Part shown: positions 1 to 12,598 of the stretch, piece by piece
Layout: the number at the start of each line of letters is the position of its first letter
How positions within the stretch are numbered: the stretch's first letter is position 1
From: Sabellastarte sp. h YS-2021
Lineage: Eukaryota; Annelida; Polychaeta; Sabellida; Sabellidae
Assembly: GCA_964017235.1 (NCBI GenBank)
Contig: OZ024931.1
Coordinates: 18,886,189-18,950,188 of the forward strand
Reading direction: 5' to 3'
DNA: 64,000 nucleotides
Translations under genes and position numbers: made by a program
Notes under the pieces: model-generated
Told to the model about the DNA's origin: nothing
What the model saw: only the letters and a program-made list of their open reading frames with translations
The model's database searches: none

Positions 1-359
1 CGTTTGTGTAGCAAAAATCATTTTGGCAAAATGGAAGATAAAAAATTGTGAGTGATCATGATATTGGTGATCGACTCAAGAAGTGTGAAACAGGCATAAG
101 ACAGTTACCTTTCAATCCACCATTACAAGCAATAATGATTTCTAAAGTAATAACCTGTTATTGACTTCAACCAACATAGGAAACTTGTTGATGTTGTACA
201 AGCTTGACACAAGGTTATCATAAAAGTATCTCTGAGCATCTTTGCTTATTTTTTGTGCTAGTAAATATTTTATACTATATAAACCACTTATAAATTGACA
301 AAGCTGCTGCACTACCACATGTGTTAAATTGTTGTGCATAGAAGTTGTCCCTATTGGCT
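1..359. other. Unassigned DNA left of first foldback element
   Basis: No gene or repeat is recognised here. A short open frame on the minus strand (142-339) has no family motif. Joining it across the foldback element at 365-1036 gives a stop codon close to the junction, so I do not call a gene. Confidence 0.4.
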
Positions 360-364
360 CCAGG

Positions 365-1036
365 GGCCGGATTCACGAAAGGTCTCAAGTCTCAAATCTG
401 AGATTTTGGTCTCAAATCTAAGATTTTTCTTAGATTTTTCTCAGATTTGAGACCTTTTGCTCAGCTGGGATTCACAAAAGATCTCAGGCTAAGATTTTTC
501 TCAGATTTGGTCTCAAATCTAAGACTGCCTAGGGGGTGACTTAAGTTTTCATAAAATAGAGTATATGTAATAAAAAGTAACAAAACAAAATGAAAATAGT
601 GAAGTATGACATATTATTTAACTTGTAACACAAAATATGAATATATATTAAGAGATTGTACAAAAATAACAGCAAACATTTACATTACAAAATTAACATG
701 AGTGGCTTGTTTTGCTGTTATAATCAGTTCTTTTGAATGTCAGTACAAATTATAGTAAAAAGACAATGTTTTGCTTGATTGAAAATATTCTAAAATGTGA
801 GTATATATGGTAGAGTGGTAAAATATAAATGTATATACTTTCCACTAATCTCAACAAAATGTTACATCAGTTTTGATTGGTCCAGACTCAAAACTTGGCT
901 TAGATTTCGGTCTCAGCTGAGATTCCTTTCGTGAATCTCAACTTAAGCAGAATCTCAGCTGAGACAAAAATCTCAGATTTGAGCAAAATCTCAGCTGAGA
1001 TTTGGCTAAGACTTGAGACCTTTCGTGAATCCGGCC
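365..1036. mobile_element. Foldback MITE with 5-bp target duplication
   Basis: The two ends are inverted copies. The left arm reads GGCCGGATTCACGAAAGG and the right end is its reverse complement. Both arms then continue into many copies of a TCTCAAATCTAAGATT / TCTCAGCTGAGATT motif, so each arm is internally repetitive and self-complementary. The element is flanked by CCAGG at 360-364 and 1037-1041, a good candidate target-site duplication, although the GGGGCC/GGCCCC edge allows a shift of one or two bases. The AT-rich centre (about 540-870) has no coding capacity. It is a non-autonomous DNA element; the superfamily is not assigned. A solo relative of the GGTATTCAC type may lie at 47632-47760. 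Confidence 0.8.
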
Positions 1037-1041
1037 CCAGG

Positions 1042-2366
1042 TGTCCTTATATCTCTGAGTTAATGTCATTTCATATATGTAGACATCTGTAGTGGCTTGT
1101 GGAATGGGTATGTTTTGCACTGCAGAATTTCAGCACTATGTCCGTCAATTTGACATTCTGCGACCAATTTTGCTGTGTATTCTGTGTGACCTGGCGCATG
1201 GATACTTCATGACACATTGCATAAAAAATGTGAAAAGGATGCACCTTCAAAAGCATGGTAAAAAGTTACTAATATGGGTTAGCTTTGACAGTAATATGAG
1301 TCTTCTGTTATCCAACATAAGTAAGAAATTCCTTCAGTGGGTAATTTTCCCATGAAAAGAAAGAAGAAAGCTACCTTTGTTTATATTTGGAACTCATTTC
1401 ATCTACTCAGTAAATTGTATTTGAAGTAAAATAAAATACAGCAAAACCCAGCACATTTTTAGACAACCCTAAACGAGCAATGAGTAGTTTATGGATTGGG
1501 AAATACCCCCACCATCAATATATCTGGCTCTCCACAGCTGTGTTTTAAATCACTATATTGCCGAGTGCCTGAGTAGTAAGTCTAACATAGTACACATACC
1601 TTACTCAACTGCACAGCAGTAAACTAACGAAAGAGCAGAATTTTAATCGCCCCAAAGCACTGCCTTCTACGATGGAGAAGTGGTCATATTTATATATATA
1701 TATTCCTATATAAGCATATATTTATATTTTTTATATTTTCGGGCCACAAAGGTTTTCTTTCCATAAAATAATCCACAAAAGGCAGCACTTTTCGGACAGA
1801 ACTTGTCAAAGTTCAAATATATAAAAAAATCTACTGAATTAAACCAAAAGAGGAGTACAGCCCATGAGTTGATACCACCCAGTCAACTTTGGCCTACATA
1901 AAATATACTTAATCAGGAATGCAAGGTGAAGTGACTAGGTTTAGAGACCCTTTAATAACCTGATATTAACTTACAGTCATGAGAATTATGCTTGTCCAAG
2001 CTCTACATAAAGGGGACTGACTGTATGTTATACAAGGTATACATGGCCTTGTGATCAAGCAGAAGGACACCACGTTTTTAACCTGATATGAGAAAGCAAC
2101 TTTTATTTTTGCATGTCTCTTGACTTTTTCGCTCACTCAACTTATAGTGGCAAACTTTATTTCTGAAAGGCAGATATCCTGAAACACATTTTATATAGTT
2201 TCCACAAACTGACCTTTTTGTGATCAAAAGATTTACCTTGAATTACCTTTGATTAGTTATTATTAATTTTCAATTAAATGAATTAGCTAATCATTTTAAT
2301 AGCTATGGAAAATAATCCACAAATGGGCAAATCAAAGAAACTGTTGTATATTGGAAAAATCTATGG
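1042..2366. other. Non-coding stretch, no recognised feature
   Basis: The stretch is AT-rich with a short TATATA tract near 1692-1705. The overlapping short open frames near 1071-1355 on both strands carry no recognisable motif. I see no supported gene. Confidence 0.4.
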
Positions 2367-3502
2367 GGGTTTTCGGCAGTATATAACCGGAGTATGGAGA
2401 AAAGCCCTACGGAGAAAAGCCCTATAGGAGAAAAGCCCTACACTTCTTCACGCTCATGGAGAAAAACCCTACAGCATTTTGGCAAACCGTGGAGAAGAGC
2501 TCTACACTAATTTCTCAGACCGTGGAGAAAAGCTCTACAACCCTAAAAGTAGTTTATCAATAATTGAGAAGTAATATAGAGAATGGTAAAAGCACCTATT
2601 GAATTAAGTATAGGGATAGTGTAGGATTCATATAGATATGCTTCATAAATACTTCATTTTCTTAAATAGTTTTATGATAAAGGATCAGAAGGAATATGGC
2701 TACTCAGGGTTGAACAATGAACAGTTAATAGTGTTGTGTAGGGCTTATTTGGTGTGTTTGATGAATGATGAAAGGCAATGCCTCCAAACCTGCACCTAAG
2801 CTTCAAACTGTTTAACAGTTAATAGTGTAGGGCTTATGTCTTACATCTTTGAATGCCTCTTATATTATGACATTTTTAATTGGAATCTATATTCTTTATT
2901 CTCTTGAACCTGCTAATCAAAGAGATGACCCTTCAGGAATAATCAGAAGCCATTTCCAAGATTTCCATTGCTATCCAAAATGTTCTACAATGTAATCTCT
3001 AATTCCAATTGTCAATTGTACTGTTAGAAACTTAAGGCTTATGGCTTATGAATGATTAAAGAGAATGCCTCCTTATAGCAAAACATTTACAATTTCAATC
3101 AAAAAGAAGATGACCTCTCAGGATTCACAAGGCATTTTCCATTTTCCATTTACTGTGAGTGGTTTTTTAGTTTGTTCAATATAGTGCGTTTTTTTTACTT
3201 AGAAAATATGTAAATACTTATTAATATAGTTTGTTCCTTTTTTTCATATTTTTGTGCATTGAAGTCTTTCTTATATCAAAATAAACACAGTTGTTTTTGC
3301 CATTTTCTAGGTTGTAGGGCTTTTCTCCATGGTCTCGGAGGTTAGTGCAGGGCTTTTCAATAGCTGTTTTACCTTTTTCCTATGCTACCGAATTTTTAGG
3401 ATTGTAAAGCTTTTCTCCACAGTTTGCCAAAATGGTGTAGGGCTTTTCTCCACGGGCGTCAAAAAGTGTAGGGCTTTCTCCCGGATTCATATATGAAAAC
3501 CA
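2367..3502. mobile_element. Foldback element with GGAGAAAAGCCCTAC repeats in both arms
   Basis: The left arm (about 2367-2550) holds six imperfect copies of GGAGAAAAGCCCTAC. The right arm (about 3310-3502) holds the inverted copies, GTAGGGCTTTTCTCC. The outermost edges also pair (GGGTTTTC... against ...GAAAACCAC), giving an inverted-repeat element of about 1.1 kb with an AT-rich, non-coding centre. No clear target duplication is seen. The type is a non-autonomous DNA transposon or foldback element; the superfamily is unknown. Confidence 0.7.
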
Positions 3503-5379
3503 CAGTTGTGACAAAATGGTAGAGAAAAAATATAGCAGGTAACTAATGAAAACATTGTAAAATATATATGGATTTAGAAAATCACTTTTAAAACGTAAAA
3601 TACCTTCATATGTCAGAAATCTAGTTGAGTCATTATGCCGCGTTACACTGGATGCACAACAGGCCCGCAAAATTAGTTTCTGTGACAAAGACCCAATCTG
3701 TTTTCACATATGTTTATCAAAGAAATCTTTGACCCAATTGTTTGTATTGACTATTTTCTGGACAAATAAGCTGACACGATAAATACATGTCCTGTCTTTT
3801 TCCTTCAAACTTGTCTTCTTACCTAGAGTTCTGGTTTTAACAAGATAAGGTTTTTCAATTGGATAAGTAGAAAAACAAAAGGATTTCAATGAGACAGCAA
3901 TCCCAAATGGGAGTTCACAATTAGCAATAGTGGTATGCAGTAGTAGCATTAGCAGTATTGATATTTACATCTTTATTTCGGTGTGTCACAGAAAGATCTT
4001 ATTTTCGAAGGAAGGTTGAGGTCATTTGATGACAAACAGATTTTAAGTGATTAATTGATTGCAAAAGATAGTTGATACCACAACAATGACTGAGAAGCTT
4101 TAGCTAAAGTATGACTAAAGTCTATATCTAATCTTTATCACTCGAGCGTATTATCACTTATCCTTATCAACTAAATGGGTTATCAGTTAAAAGACTAAAT
4201 CTGTTTAGCAGATAGCAACTCTATATGGGCTAATGTAAGCACCAAATCCCTGATTAAGCACCAATCTTAGCATTTTAAAAACAATTCTGTATAATTTGAT
4301 CTTTTATGTGTTTTTAGATTAATAAATGTAATACTTTCCAGTAAAAATTATGTAATTTAACAATATAATTATGGTTATTTTTAACTAGTAACTACACCCA
4401 ATAAAATGTGTAAAACACTGAATTTAAAATTAATTGAATGAATTGGGGTTAGCCAGCTCTGAAGTTCTGTGCATAATCTAGCAGTTTCAAAACAATAATA
4501 AAGGTAATGTACCAGATAGTTCTATGTTTGCAAACATTACTAAAAAAGGTGTTCTTTAATATATGCCAAGTAAATATTTTATAGTTGCATGGAAAAACAC
4601 GATGGAAAATTTTATATTGAAAAGCAATTAAATATGTAAAGGAGCAATGTTCTATCAGCTAATTTTGGTTGATTTGTAACGAGTATGACATAACAGTGCA
4701 GAAACAATATTTAAGTGCTTTTCATTTTACCAATATTCCTCAAACATTATTTAGGAACATTCGAACAATTTAAGAGAATGCTATTAATGTTTAGCTCAGA
4801 AAGGCTACAGCTGTTTTTATCTGATAAAAATATCTTACAAGGTATAATGAGACTGAACTCTAGCTCACCCTTGGTTTTAAACATTTTTCCAATGCATTCA
4901 AATATACCAGAAAATTTAGTTACACCACAATCTTCCAATTTTTTTGTCTTTGGACTTACTGGTTCATCAGCAATGAAGAGCAGAGTATGTCCTTATTTAC
5001 ACTCACTTATACGCATGTAATAGTTGTCTTATGTTGTGTATTTTATTCCGGAAATGTACATAAATATGGAAATTGAACCAAACAGATAATGGGTTCAACT
5101 AAAAGTCTGACGTAATATTTTCACTGAATTGAAGAACTGCCATTTGCATACGTTCTTCTTATTGTGACCCATTATTTTAAAAGCAGGTATTTTTCATTTT
5201 ACTTGTATTGTGATTTGTACTGTTACCAAAGTCATCTGATTTATACAATTTTTGTTGTTTCAACATTTTACAGAGACCAATTTTAATCCACTCAATGCAT
5301 GGGGTTAAATTATTGGGATGAGATTAAATTTGTCTTATTTCTTTGAATAATGTACTTTCTGTTTCAAGGGAAAAAAAAG
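3503..5379. other. Non-coding stretch, no recognised feature
   Basis: The stretch is AT-rich. Short open frames near 3704-3949, 4715-5020 and 4747-4938 overlap one another on opposite strands and show no domain, splice context or homology that I recognise. I regard it as intergenic. Confidence 0.4.
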
Positions 5380-5680
5380 AGAGATGTCTACATCAATTTG
5401 GCACTTGATTTGACGTTTGACTTTGCGGTAGTGACCTTGAGTTTGAATATCTTGTCCAACCTATATCTCAGACACTGTAAGGTGTAGGAAGTGGATACTT
5501 CGCGGGGACAGTGGGTAGGGGGTGTAGGTGTGCAATGTCATAGTGGAAACTTGATTTCACCTTTGACCTTGGCATAGTGACCTTGAGTTTGAAAATCTCT
5601 GAATAAGTCATTGGTCAAAGAGTGTAGGCATGCTAAATTATGTTGTGACCTTTAACCTTGGCTCTGACAAAGTGTGCTCA
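5380..5680 (-). repeat. Diverged GACCTTGA / CAAGGTCA interspersed repeat
   Basis: This segment repeats phrases such as GTGACCTTGAGTTTGAA and GTAGGTGTGCA. It is the inverse of the tandem array at 44390-45200, which has AAGGTCAC and TGCACACCTAC in the same order. About two diverged units are visible. It is non-coding. Confidence 0.55.
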
Positions 5681-5939
5681 CCTTTTATATTATTATTTAT
5701 TTTATTTTTGTGACATGAGATATACAATTTTATTACATAAATATACAAAACAATATAAGCAACATCACCCAGCCCCTGAAGGGCTTATAAGTCACTGAGA
5801 AATACAATTACAATGATATTGTGTGGTGGATTATTCCAGACCATAAAAAATAATGGGATTTCTTTTAAATACCAGTACAATCTGTAAACAATAAATTATT
5901 TCTTTCATTCCATAATTCAACTATAAAGTTACCAAGTAT

Positions 5940-8900
5940 TCAAAAGTGATTTGTACTCATATATAAAAATTTACTTTCATTGTCTAGTTTACTGAATCCA
6001 GATTTAAGATTGTTGTATGTTTCATAGTATTTTTGACAAATTAATTGTAATTGGGGACAGACACAGAAAAAGTGAATCTCATCCTCAATCTCCTCATTAT
6101 TACAAAGAGTGCAGGTTCTATTTTCCAAAAGTACATTGGTAAAACGTCCGGTTTCAATAGCCAAAGATAATGTTCCACTCCTGAAACAAGCAATCAATGG
6201 TCTTTGATATTTAGGCAATAGGAGATATTCTTCTGTTGAAATGTTAGTCTTGAATTTTTTATAGGTCGTGAGTTTTGGTTTCTTTCCCACACCAACAGCC
6301 CAATTTTCTTGCAAGTTTTTATGCAAAATATTTTCACAAACATTTCAGATCCACCTTTCTTTTTTCCAAAAAATAGGATGACAAGTTTAGTAAATCAAAA
6401 ACTTTCTGAGTATTCTTTACCCAGGTATAATGTTTTTTTTAAATTGAAACGTCCAGTTAAATATTTGCTTTGGTATGTGTGTATTATCGAATTGACAAAG
6501 TTTATTCCAGTACTGTAATGCAAATAAATAAAACACATATTTTGGTGGAAGCCACCCAGAGTCTACCTGTAAGAATAGATTTGCCGTAAATTTATTTACA
6601 CCCAAGAAATATTGTAATGCCCTGTTATAAATTTTTTCTGCTGGACCATCCCTGTTAAACCTCATATTCCTTCCCCATAACTAAAAATTGATACCACAGA
6701 AGTGTTAATACAATTTTTCATAAGTTCTATAACCACAATCTTTACATTGCTTATTTTTAGATATGAGAAAGCCAAGACCCCTTCCAGCTGAATTTGCTAG
6801 TATCTGAGCATTTACACTAAACGTCGGAAACTCATCAAGAAAAGTTCCCAGATATTTATATTTGGAAACTACCACAACTTTATCTAATCCTATTTTAAAT
6901 TCAAACTTAGTCCGCTGTTTTTGGCTTTTGTGAAAATGTACAATTTGTGTTTTATCAATGTTCAAATTCAGTTGCCATTTTTACACCATTCATGAACATG
7001 GTCCAAAAGTTTCTGCAATTTCTGTTCATTCTCTGAGATAATTACAATGTCATCTGTGTATAACAACATACAGATTTTCAGATCTCCCATTTGTATTCCA
7101 AGATTGAAAGCATTTAGTTCATTTGCCAAATCATTAAAAATATATTAAATAATGTTGGTGACAAGTTGTTCCCTTATCTGACACCTACTAGTGATTCAAA
7201 CTATTCTGTGAGGTGACCACTTAAGTTAATACAAGAGAATGTTCTACAATACAAAGCTTTAATAGCATTACACATTTTCCCTTGAATATTGTATCTCAAT
7301 AATTTATAAAGTAATAAGGACCTATTGATATTATCAAATGCCTTGTTCATATCAATAAAGGCTGCAAATGTGTCTAGTTTACTTGCTTTCCTGTGCTGAA
7401 TAATTGATGTTAAACTGAAAATGTGATCTTCACAAGATCGTTTTGATCGGAATCCATTTTGTTCTTCAGCAATAATTCCCAACACATCTAAATATTCATT
7501 TATACGGTGGCTTAACAGTGATGTATACAGCTTTCCTACACAAGATAGTAAGCTTATTCATCTATAATGCCAAGGAACATACGATTCTTTGTTAGAATTT
7601 TTAGGAATTGGTTTAATAATGGCCTTTGACCATATATCAGGAACAATTCCATTTTCGAAACAAAATGAAAGTAATTTCAATAATTTCATGCAATAATTTC
7701 ATGCATTTCATTATGTTTAAGTACTTCATGAGGAATTTTATCAATCCCCGGTGTTTTTTAATTTTTTAATTTTCTACACACACGTTATTTCTTCAATGTT
7801 TAAAGGATTATTTAAAATATAATTTTCCTGAAACAAATTATCTGCTATGTTATTCTCAATGTCAAGTTTTAAATGTAAGTACCTCATGAGCAAATTTAGC
7901 ATTTATTTTATCAGCATCCATTTGGGGGTTGTACAAATTTTTAAATTCTTTTTCCCAAGTTTGCAGAACATATGGTACATCATTAGTTAAAGTATTATCT
8001 TTGTAGACTAACATTGGGATTTGAGTTTGCCTTGGTCCCAGTTTTTTTATTTCATTCCAAAATTTATTTCGGCTGTTCGTACACATTTCTTCAATGAAAT
8101 TAATATTTTGTTTACGGTATGCCCTCTCTGTTTTGCTTAGCAATTTATCAAAAATTTTTTGAGAATTATCATATTGAAGTTTTAAATTTGTTTTATTCTG
8201 CCTAGGACCTTTATACCTTCTGTACAATTTTTCACTTTCATTCATTTTTTTCCATGCCATAGTTAAATCATTATTCCAATATGGCTTATTGTATTTAAAT
8301 TTTTTCTTGGATTTATGTGCACTGGCCTTAACTTTTATAAATTGCTCCATTTCTTTGTGAAAACTCTTACAAAAATTCTCATATAAGCAATTCAGTTCAT
8401 TCTCTGCAACAGAGCTGTTTTCAAACAATGTAACAAGATTATTAATATTTACAGACCATTCTTTATTGTTCATGAACTCTTTTGGTATAGCTTCAAAACA
8501 GTACTTTGTCTCATACTTAGGCAAGGTATCTTCAAATGAATCATTTGTTGGGATTGTTTCATTCCTTAACACTTCAACAGGTGGTGAAGCACACATAGTT
8601 TGGAGTGAAAGCAATAGACAGTAAAGAATGGTCAGGTTGTTTACATGAAGGTGATAACAAATCAAACAAACTAAATCGGTTTAATATATCAGACATACAG
8701 TCAACTCGAAAATATCTATAAGATTTCAATGTTACTTGGGGTACTAAAATGTAGTCAACAACTGAAGTCCTCTTGTTGAAACAAATGTAAAATTGTCTAA
8801 ATAAGATGTCAAACAACCATTCAACATACAAAATTTTGAATCTTTCAAAAATTCAGTCTATCACCATAATAGTTTTTATCAAAATCAACTGATCTAACAG

Positions 8901-9411
8901 GAATTTCATCAACTGTTTCAATGAAGTCATCTGTTTTACCAACTCTAGAATTCAAGTCTCCACAATATGAATATATCATTAGCATAATCAAGTTCATATA
9001 ATTTTGACATTAAATGAGCATAAAAATTTGTTACATCTGCCCAAACTAATTCTTGTTGTGGTAGGTAGCATGAGAACACAACAAATGAGTACTTAATTTC
9101 CTTATTATGAAAATACAAACCCAGAATACCATCAAACTGTTTATCAATAACTTGGACATCATAATTTACAATTAAGTTCTTGTTTACCAAAACAGCAACT
9201 CCACTGGAACCCTTCTTGGCTCTAACATGCAATATTGATCTATTATATACAAAACATCCATAGTTATCAACAAATACAGTATTATTGCCTTTCAAATGAG
9301 TTTCAGATAGACAAATGATATCATAACTACATTGCTTGACAATGGTGGATCTAAGTTCACAAATTTGGTCTGTCCATCCATCAACATTCCAGGATGCTAT
9401 TGTAATACAGG
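5940..9411 (-). pseudogene. LINE ORF2 (endonuclease-reverse transcriptase), broken
   Basis: The endonuclease start is visible as ASWNVDGW followed by DIICLSETHLKG (about 9400-9290), with SVVDYILV further on. The linker contains KPYWNNDL. RT motifs follow: SCVGKLYTSLLS, EEQNGFR, FIDMNKAFD (motif A, near 7340) and LLYTDDIV (motif C, near 7040-7060, YTDD rather than YADD). After that come YKYLGTFLDE (thumb), NRALQYFLGV, and a terminal CTLCNNEE...HFFCVCP knuckle near 6110-6050. The pieces lie in several frames with in-frame stops, so no functional protein can be made. This is the enzymatic ORF of the surrounding LINE. Confidence 0.85.
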
Positions 9412-9459
9412 GCTGGGTTGAGTTTCAGTGTGTCATTATGGCTTGCGAATCTGGTGCAT

Positions 9460-10402
9460 TCAAGAGGTCTTGACCAAATGTCTGATCAGTAGTGTAAGTT
9501 TGCAACAATGCTCCATCAGAATTAGTATAGCTTTCTCCCCCTGAGTATGTGACTGTGATTGCAAAATAAGTTGACTTTGGATCAAGTCTTGGGAATTCTG
9601 GTTTTGAGTTGGAGGTAATTGGCTGAGGGATTGATTGAAAGTGTTACCTTGATTAATAGGTTGCGAAACTCTGACGACTTGTGCATAAGACTTTGGTTTC
9701 ACAGACATATCCAATGATCCTGGATTAGTACTGTAGTTGACCTTTACACTTGTCTGGCTTTCACTACTCATTCTAAACTCATTTCCATTTTGTAGTTCTA
9801 ACACATTTTCGAAAGTTCAAATGAATTGTTCTTTCTGCATGTGTTTGTGATGATCTTAGATACACCTTATTAAACTGAGAAGAGTTCTTTAAATTCTTCT
9901 TGTGCTGCAAAACCACCTTTTTATCTGCCTGACTAGCCATTTTAATTTTGAATACAGCATTACGATTTTGTCCTAGAGGCGCTGTATACATAGCATTTAC
10001 AACACAGTCACTGTTACTACCAGTAGCATCAACTATTTGCTTGGCCAACTGCATTGGTTCTTCACTTGCAAATCTGGGTGCATTGATTGCAACAATGGTG
10101 AGTTCTGGATTGAAGTCCCTTTGCACAACATGTTCTAGTTTGCCAACTCTAGTATTTAAGTTATCCTGTGATTTCTCAAGACTTGTAATCTTTGCTTCTT
10201 GTTTGTTCACTTGTGTCTGGAGTTTAGTAATATTTGCAAGAATTTTATTTTGACTAACTTTAATGTCTCTAATCTCCTTCATTATGTTTTTAAACATGTC
10301 AGTTACTGAAAGTTTATCATCACTACTTTTTAGTTCTTCAAATTTCACACACCTTTCTAAGTCATAATCCTATTGAGGGCTATCAATATACTTGTCAGTC
10401 AT
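9460..10402 (-). pseudogene. LINE ORF1 (coiled-coil nucleic-acid-binding protein), broken
   Basis: ORF1 proteins bind the element RNA and form the retrotransposition particle. An ATG lies at 10402 and a stop interrupts the frame ten codons later. The frame is then open from about 10348 to 9779. It shows a heptad-like coiled-coil stretch (KLQTQVNKQEAKITSLEK and following) and then an RRM/CTD-like part (VYLRSSQTHAERTIH). The Q/S-rich tail (SYAQVVRVSQPINQG) continues in another frame to 9460. The early stop and the frameshift mark it as a pseudogene. The endonuclease of the same element follows immediately downstream. Confidence 0.7.
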
Positions 10403-11285
10403 GTTGTCAATTTTTTTTCACTCCACTGGACTTGGTATTTCTTTACTTCTTTTCATAACACACACCACATAAGATCTTAATGAACCTAATTGATGTAGAA
10501 CAATGCCTCCCTCAAATAATGCCACAATGGCCCCAATATTCCACACTGTTTAATAGTATTAATCTTTCACAATTTTTAGTTTACTGGTAAATGTTGTCAT
10601 CTTACTATTGAACTGCCTCGTTTTAATACTTATTGTTGCATACATGTTTTCTCTCATCGGTGTTATTTTCTCTATTTTAACATTATTTGGATCTTTATAT
10701 AACTAACCTAACACTGTTTGCTCTGAAAGTCTCCTGACCTTTTTATGTTTCACTTCTTCTATATCTCATGCTGTCAAAAATTGTTCCCCAGGCTGTGTGG
10801 TACGGGCATTCCCAATGCTATTTTTCATATCTGCTTGTGCCTTACTGTAGAGGTGGAGGACTTCCAATATTACTTGATTGACACAGGTAGGTGCTGAATT
10901 CATTCAATCAATTTCAATTGGCCAGGTGGGCTTTGGTTGACAGGTGAACTGTGATTGACAGGTGGATGAATATTGGTGCCAACACCTGGTTCACTCTGTG
11001 ACAACAGATCAAGGGCTATCTATATTCCATTTATGGTAGAGTTAGGAGAAGACTGGAGATGCAATAGTTTTAACTTGTTGATTGGAAATTGAAAATTAGA
11101 ATTGAAAATGGAGTAAGTTAAAAATTTAAAAAAGACTCCATGGTAAATTATGAGGTTTGAGAAAGCAACTTCTAATTTTCAGGACAGGGCAAAATTCAAA
11201 TTAATGACTGCATAGAATGGATTTTAGTGTGTTACTCACTACATTTTGTGACATGTCTGGTTTTCAAGTTTACCTGAAACATGTT
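10403..11285. other. Possible 5' UTR of the LINE and unassigned DNA
   Basis: The stretch lies directly upstream of ORF1 on the minus strand and may contain the 5' UTR of the element. A short GGTGGACAGGTG-like reiteration occurs near 10920-10990. There is no coding signal. Confidence 0.35.
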
Positions 11286-11350
11286 ATATCTAATCTAATC
11301 TACTGCTTTGCATGCACAATATCTTCCCCACAATGGGGAACACAGTGACA
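11286..11350 (+). repeat. Short dispersed repeat, shared with 26880-26945
   Basis: The segment reads TCTAATCTAATCTACTGC and then an ATATCTTCCCCACAATG phrase. The same sequence is present inverted at 26880-26945, ending there in several GATTA units. It looks like the terminal part of a dispersed element with a GATTA-type tail. Confidence 0.6.
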
Positions 11351-11394
11351 GTACGTCATTAATTTTGATATTTACCCTTGAATATGTTTTAATA

Positions 11395-12598
11395 GGGAGC
11401 TGGACAAATCGGACCTTTGCCAATTCGGCCCTCAGCAAATCGGCCCCCTAAAAAAGTCGGCCCTTGGCAAATCGGCCCCCTAAAAAAGTGGGCCCTGGGC
11501 AAATCGGCCCCCTGAAAATTGGCCCTGGGAAAATTGGTAACCAATTGAAAACTTCTGTAATTAGGACCTATTTATAGACTTGCAGAGAGCATTCGACTAG
11601 GTTGATGAAGATATTTATTCCCTAATAGGCAATTTACAGCTTATACATACATCCATTTGTATTTTTTTTCTTAGAAAGATATCATGCTACTTTGGCCTTC
11701 TAAAGCTGAATGATAATTGGAGAAAAACAATCCCTTTTATAGAGGAAATACATCATTAAATTGTAATCAGACTTTTATTAAAATAATGGGTGGATAAATA
11801 TGCATGACAATGTTATGACAATAGTGCCAATAGTTTATGTGTTGTTTGACTAAGTGTAATTAACACATTTGAAAGACGTCAAGATACTGTAATCAATGCC
11901 TTGTAACCTATGTGAAATAAAAAATGTGTATGTTAGAATTATTTAAAGTACAATTACATTCCCTGCACAGCCTCTGCTGATGGGATTATAACTTTAGTGA
12001 TCTTTGGTGTTTGTTTAGTATGGTGATTACTAGCTAAAATGTTAAACAAACAGTATCAGACATTAAAAGTTGATTGTTTCTTTGATGTCTATGCTGAAGA
12101 TTATGTCACCCCCCCTTGTGGGCATCCAAGAGAACAATAGGCATTTGCCCCTTTGAATTACATGATAACTCAGGAACCAGAATCAATATCCCCACAATTT
12201 AATACAAATAATTATTATTACTATTATTATTGTTATCATTGTTATATTTTAAAGAAATGATATTTTGTCTATTGTAGTGACTTTAAAAATGATAATAATA
12301 CAATAATTATTGGGGGAACAGTCACTCTGAAGATTTTAAATTCAAATCTATGAGAAGGTCAGAGTAAACTGAATAGATACATAAACCTCAAGTTACCCCA
12401 ATGTCTAGGGGTGTGAAGTTATGAAAAATACATATAAATAATATGTACACTTATCTATCTATACCTAGGGGCCGATTTGACCATATATTATTTTATAAGG
12501 GGCCGATTTGACCATAAATTATTTTATAGGGGGCCGATTTGACCAGCTAATTTTAATTTGGGGGCCGATTTGGCAAAGGGCCGAATTGTCTATGATTC
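11395..12598. mobile_element. Long-arm foldback element, 9-bp target duplication (Mutator-like)
   Basis: The left arm (about 11395-11540) repeats AAATCGGCCCCC about five times. The right arm (about 12469-12598) carries the inverted GGGGGCCGATTTG units. The perfect 9-base direct repeat GTTTTAATA flanks it at 11386-11394 and 12599-12607. Long subterminal arms plus a 9-bp duplication fit a Mutator-like (MULE) non-autonomous element. The interior of about 0.9 kb is AT-rich and non-coding. A fragment with related phrases may lie at 40965-41030. Confidence 0.75.

Larger units (their letters stand above)
5690..10402 (-). mobile_element. Decayed APE-type non-LTR retrotransposon (LINE)
   Basis: On the minus strand the order is ORF1 (10402 to about 9460), AP-type endonuclease (about 9411 to 8670), linker (8665-7862), reverse transcriptase (about 7740-6705), C-terminal region with a Cys/His knuckle (6665-5940), then a 3' UTR ending in an A-rich tail near 5690-5715. 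The reading frames are broken by several frameshifts and stops, so this copy is dead. It is nearly full length, with ORF1 present. The clade is uncertain; the RT resembles jockey/Nimb-like groups rather than the LINE2-like copies elsewhere in this window. Confidence 0.85.

Noticed and set aside
142..1120. A gene on the minus strand interrupted by the foldback element
   Set aside because: Joining the flanks across the element leaves a stop codon near the junction and no recognised domain.
2397..2550. C2H2 zinc-finger gene suggested by repeated GGAGAAAAGCCCTAC
   Set aside because: Repeat spacing of about 33 bases does not fit 28-residue fingers, no Cys/His pairs are present, and the arms are inverted copies.
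4715..5020. 101-codon open frame
   Set aside because: It overlaps a minus-strand frame and has no motif, splice context or homologue that I recognise.
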